Positions 60,969-64,000 of a stretch of 64,000 nt of DNA are shown here, piece by piece. How positions within the stretch are numbered: position 1 is the first letter of the stretch; each line of letters opens with the position of its first letter. The DNA comes from JBFMGD01 sp040751775 (GTDB lineage: Bacteria > Bacillota > Dethiobacteria > DTU022). Position numbers and translations under genes: made by a program. The DNA is taken from the NCBI GenBank assembly GCA_040751775.1, contig JBFMGD010000004.1, positions 1 through 64,000 of the forward strand, written 5' to 3'. The notes under the pieces were generated by a model. It did no database searches, was not told where the DNA came from, and saw nothing but the letters and a program-made list of their open reading frames with translations.

Positions 60969-62144
60969 ATGATCCCTAAAACAGAGCTGCTGGGCAGGAT
61001 CAGTCGCTTACAAAAAGAGATCAGGTCAAATAATATTAGCGGCGCCCTTATTGTACAGAGGGCTGATTTATACTATTTCTGCGGCACCGGCCAAAACGGC
61101 CACCTGTTTGTCCCGGCCGAAGGGGAACCGCGGCTGCTGGTTAAAAAGAACCTGCAGCGAGCTAAAGAGGAGAGTTCTCTTGACCTGGTAATCCCTTTTG
61201 CCGGTTGGGACGAATTAAAGCAAATCGTTATCGGCGGCATGGCAGCGGGAGAGCAGCTCGGCATGGAGCTGGATGTGCTGCCGGTTAATCTTTATTTCCG
61301 ATACCGTAAATCGCTGCACCCCTTGACTATCGTTGATATTTCTTTTATCATCCGCCAAATCCGTTCAATTAAAACACCTTTTGAAATCCGGCAGCTGAAA
61401 GCAGCCGCGGCCTTGGCGTGGGCTTTGTTTGCTTATGCCCGCGATATTATTAAAGAAGGCATGACGGAAGCGGCGCTGGCGGCCGAACTGGAATCCTTTA
61501 CCCGTTGCCGCGGGCACCAGGGGGCGGTGCGAATGAGGGGATTCAACCAGGAGATGTTCTACGGCCACGTGATGTCCGGTGAGAGCGCCGCCGCGCCCAG
61601 CTTCTTTGACGGCCCCACAGGAGGGCATGGCTTAAACCCTTCCTACCCGCAAGGGGCCGGCCTGCGTAAAATCAGGCGGAACGAACCGATTCTGATTGAC
61701 TATGTCACCGTATTGGACGGATACATGGTTGATCAGACACGCATTTTCTGCCTGGGCCGGCTGCCGGAGGCGCTGGTGCAGGCATACGGAACAGCCCTGC
61801 GGATCAAATCCGACCTGATCGCCCTGGGCAAAGCGGGCAGCTGTTGTGCGGCACTTTTCCGGCACGCGGAAAACCTCGCCGCGCAAGCCGGCCTGCTCGA
61901 TCATTTTATGGGAGCGGCGGAAAAAGTAAGCTTCATCGGCCACGGAGTCGGCCTGGAACTCGATGAACTGCCGGTCATCGCCCGCGGCGCCGAGGCGAAA
62001 CTGGGAGCGGGGATGGTCTTTGCGCTGGAGCCGAAATTTATTTTCCCGGGAGAGGGCGTCGTCGGGATCGAGGACACCTTTCTCGTAACCGAAAGCGGCC
62101 TCGCCCAGATCACCTCTTTCGATGATTCAATTCAATACTTGTAA
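60969..62144 (+). CDS. M24 family aminopeptidase (Xaa-Pro type)
   Basis: Metallopeptidase fold of 391 residues with a creatinase N-domain and the five metal ligands in DYVTVLDGYMVDQTR (two Asp), GHGVGLELDE (His), ALEPKF (Glu) and GIEDTF (Glu). ATG 60969 is 13 bases after AAAGGAG; TTG 60942 is possible. Likely releases N-terminal residues before proline in peptides; exact substrate open. Confidence 0.88.
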   Translation: MIPKTELLGRISRLQKEIRSNNISGALIVQRADLYYFCGTGQNGHLFVPAEGEPRLLVKKNLQRAKEESSLDLVIPFAGWDELKQIVIGGMAAGEQLGMELDVLPVNLYFRYRKSLHPLTIVDISFIIRQIRSIKTPFEIRQLKAAAALAWALFAYARDIIKEGMTEAALAAELESFTRCRGHQGAVRMRGFNQEMFYGHVMSGESAAAPSFFDGPTGGHGLNPSYPQGAGLRKIRRNEPILIDYVTVLDGYMVDQTRIFCLGRLPEALVQAYGTALRIKSDLIALGKAGSCCAALFRHAENLAAQAGLLDHFMGAAEKVSFIGHGVGLELDELPVIARGAEAKLGAGMVFALEPKFIFPGEGVVGIEDTFLVTESGLAQITSFDDSIQYL

Positions 62145-62268
62145 GTTAGAATTACGCTATCCATGGCTCGTGAGACAAAATACGCCCCATATCCCGCTGG
62201 CACGAAAGGGAGGGTGAGAGCATAAATTATAATATTGCGGGATAACCTGATGTTCTGGGGGGATCAGG

Positions 62269-64000
62269 ATGTGCGGTATTTGCGGTATGGTCTCAATGGG
62301 GGGTCTGCCAGCCGACAGCCGTACGGTTTTGCAGGTGATGGCCGGATCAATGGCGCACCGGGGGCCCGACGACAGCGGATTTTTTGTAGATCACTTTGCC
62401 GCCCTCGGTTTCCGGCGGCTGAGCATTATCGATCTGAGTACGGGAAAACAGCCGATCGCGAACGAAGATGGGCGTTATCAGCTGATTTTTAACGGCGAGA
62501 TTTATAACTTCAAGCAGCTGAGGCGCGAACTGCAAGCCGGGGGGCACCGTTTCCGCTCCCAAACCGACAGCGAGGTGATCGTCCACCTCTACGAGGACCT
62601 GGGAGAAAGATGCGTGCATCACCTGAGGGGCATGTTCGGCTTCGCCGTATGGGACACCGCCGCGCGAAGGCTTTTCCTGGCCCGGGACCGGTTCGGGATC
62701 AAACCGCTCTATTACACCCGGGTAGGCGACAACCTTATTTTTGCCTCCGAAGCAAAGGCGATCCTGGCGCATCCCGCCGTGGAGACCCGCCTGAACCTGG
62801 GCGCGCTGCCGCATTACCTGACCTTTCAATATTTCCCCGATCCGGAAACCGCCTTTGACGGCATTTACCGGCTGCGCCCGGCCCACCACCTTACTCTGGA
62901 TGCCGGAGGGGCCAGGATTAAAAAATACTGGCAGCTCCGCTTCAAAACAGACCCCAAGCCGCTGCGCGACTTAATCGAGATGACCGATCACCTGCTGCAG
63001 GAGTCTGTCCGGCTGCACATGATCAGCGATGTCCCCCGGGGGGCTTTCTTAAGCAGTGGCATCGATTCCAGCAATATCGTGGCCATGCTCAATCGCCTCG
63101 AAGATGTGCATACATACTCGGTCGGCTGCGTGGGCGGCAAATACGACGAGCTGCCCGCCGCCCGGGAAACAGCCCGCTTCCTGGGCACCCGGCACCGGGA
63201 AATCAGCGTGGAAGCCGGTGAATTCTGGAACGAACTGCCGCGCATTCTCTGGTGCCAGGACGAACCGGTAGCCGACCCGGCCGCTGTAGCGCTCTATTTT
63301 GTAGCCAGGTTGGCCGCCGAAGATGTGAAAGTGGTCTTATCGGGTGAAGGGGCGGATGAAGTGTTCGGCGGTTATGAAATCTACCGGGAGCCGGCCGCGG
63401 TGGCCCCGGTCCAGTTTTTGCCCGGGCCACTGCAGCAGCTGCTGCGCGGCGGCGCCGCCCGGCTGCCGGCAGGGGTTAGGGGAAGAAATTATCTCAAACG
63501 AGCCACAACCCCGCTGGAGCAGCGTTATTTCGGCAACGCCTTTATCTTTAGCGAGCCGGAGAAAAAGGCGCTCCTTAACCCGGAGCTGTATGCCGCGGGC
63601 TGGGCCGACCCCACCACAATAACGGAGCCGTATTTCAAGGCCAGCCGGGGCTATGACGGAACCACCCGCATGCAACACCTCGATTTTTTCACCTGGCTGC
63701 CTGGCGACATCCTGGCCAAAGCCGACCGGATGACCATGGCCCACTCGCTGGAGCTGCGCGTGCCCTACCTGGATCATATACTGGTCGAATTCGCCGCCGC
63801 CATTCCACCCCAATATAAAATTCATAAAGGGATGACCAAATATGTCCTGCGGCAAGCCGCCTCCCGCTACCTGCCCGGAGAGGTCTACCGCCGTCCCAAA
63901 CTCGGCTTCCCGGTCCCGATCGCCGCCTGGATTAGGGAACACTACCAATCGAACCTAAATGACCTGTTCCACAGCTCCGCCGCCTGCGCCTATTTCAACA
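62269..64000 (+). CDS. asnB: Asparagine synthase (glutamine-hydrolysing), 3' end outside window
   Basis: 577 codons present, open to the window edge. Starts MCGICGMV with the Cys-2 nucleophile exposed after Met removal; glutaminase domain with HRGPDD and NGEIYN, then synthetase domain with the PP-loop SSGIDSS and GEGADEVFGGY. Start ATG 62269 lies behind GGGGGGATCAGG. Usual AsnB is about 600-630 residues, so little is missing. Confidence 0.95.
   Translation, partial: MCGICGMVSMGGLPADSRTVLQVMAGSMAHRGPDDSGFFVDHFAALGFRRLSIIDLSTGKQPIANEDGRYQLIFNGEIYNFKQLRRELQAGGHRFRSQTDSEVIVHLYEDLGERCVHHLRGMFGFAVWDTAARRLFLARDRFGIKPLYYTRVGDNLIFASEAKAILAHPAVETRLNLGALPHYLTFQYFPDPETAFDGIYRLRPAHHLTLDAGGARIKKYWQLRFKTDPKPLRDLIEMTDHLLQESVRLHMISDVPRGAFLSSGIDSSNIVAMLNRLEDVHTYSVGCVGGKYDELPAARETARFLGTRHREISVEAGEFWNELPRILWCQDEPVADPAAVALYFVARLAAEDVKVVLSGEGADEVFGGYEIYREPAAVAPVQFLPGPLQQLLRGGAARLPAGVRGRNYLKRATTPLEQRYFGNAFIFSEPEKKALLNPELYAAGWADPTTITEPYFKASRGYDGTTRMQHLDFFTWLPGDILAKADRMTMAHSLELRVPYLDHILVEFAAAIPPQYKIHKGMTKYVLRQAASRYLPGEVYRRPKLGFPVPIAAWIREHYQSNLNDLFHSSAACAYFN

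Noticed and set aside
1..64000. tRNA, rRNA or CRISPR genes
   Set aside because: None recognised on either strand while reading; small RNAs other than the HEARO element could be missed by eye.

Overview
The window looks like a piece of chromosome from an anaerobic, moderately high-GC Firmicute of the Clostridia/Peptococcia type that oxidises amino acids and fatty acids (possibly Syntrophomonadia- or Dethiobacteria-like; this placement is inferred from gene content). Pointers are the six-gene ferredoxin:NAD+ oxidoreductase (Rnf), a split multisubunit Na+/H+ antiporter (Mrp/Mnh), four-subunit 2-oxoacid:ferredoxin oxidoreductase, tungsten-type aldehyde:ferredoxin oxidoreductase, a 2-hydroxyacyl-CoA dehydratase activator, and the Gram-positive order tig-clpP-clpX-lonB-lon-engB.

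Layout. 1-14.4 kb (minus strand): rnfC-D-G-E-A-B, a strong terminator, then mrpE-F-G, two separate pieces of the MrpA C-terminus, mrpB, mrpC and three antiporter-type subunits, then a partial apbE whose product attaches FMN to RnfG and RnfD. 14.6-18.7 kb: folC and valS. 18.9-31.6 kb: a region of visibly lower GC with a one-strand catabolic cluster: GntR regulator, SDR, Zn-alcohol dehydrogenase, two-subunit aconitase X, HisD/HpsN-like dehydrogenase, ribose-type ABC transporter and urocanate hydratase. On its left is a 313-bp collapsed copy of a 1.2-kb stretch (32752-33978) that is intact on its right. On its right are an orphan HEARO/omega-type RNA and a transposase scrap. 31.6-36.6 kb: korDABC with a GlnK/GlnL-like two-component pair at its end. 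36.8-44.5 kb: a BtrH-domain protein, gdhA, aldehyde oxidoreductase, class III aminotransferase and a sigma-54 activator facing a clear -24/-12 promoter. 44.8-48.4 kb: DUF554 protein, birA, bioY, a BadF-type activator and engB. 48.6-56.2 kb: lon, lonB, clpX, clpP, tig. 56.5-60.8 kb (plus): TetR regulator, FadN-like fusion and thiolase. 61-64 kb: an M24 peptidase and a partial asnB.

How it fits together. Amino groups and aldehydes are handled by the aminotransferase, glutamate dehydrogenase and aldehyde oxidoreductase; 2-oxoacids by Kor; fatty acyl-CoA by FadN and thiolase. The reduced ferredoxin produced can be oxidised by Rnf with NAD+, pumping ions that the neighbouring Mrp antiporter can exchange. 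The function of the low-GC catabolic cluster is not known to me and is the best candidate for an undescribed pathway.
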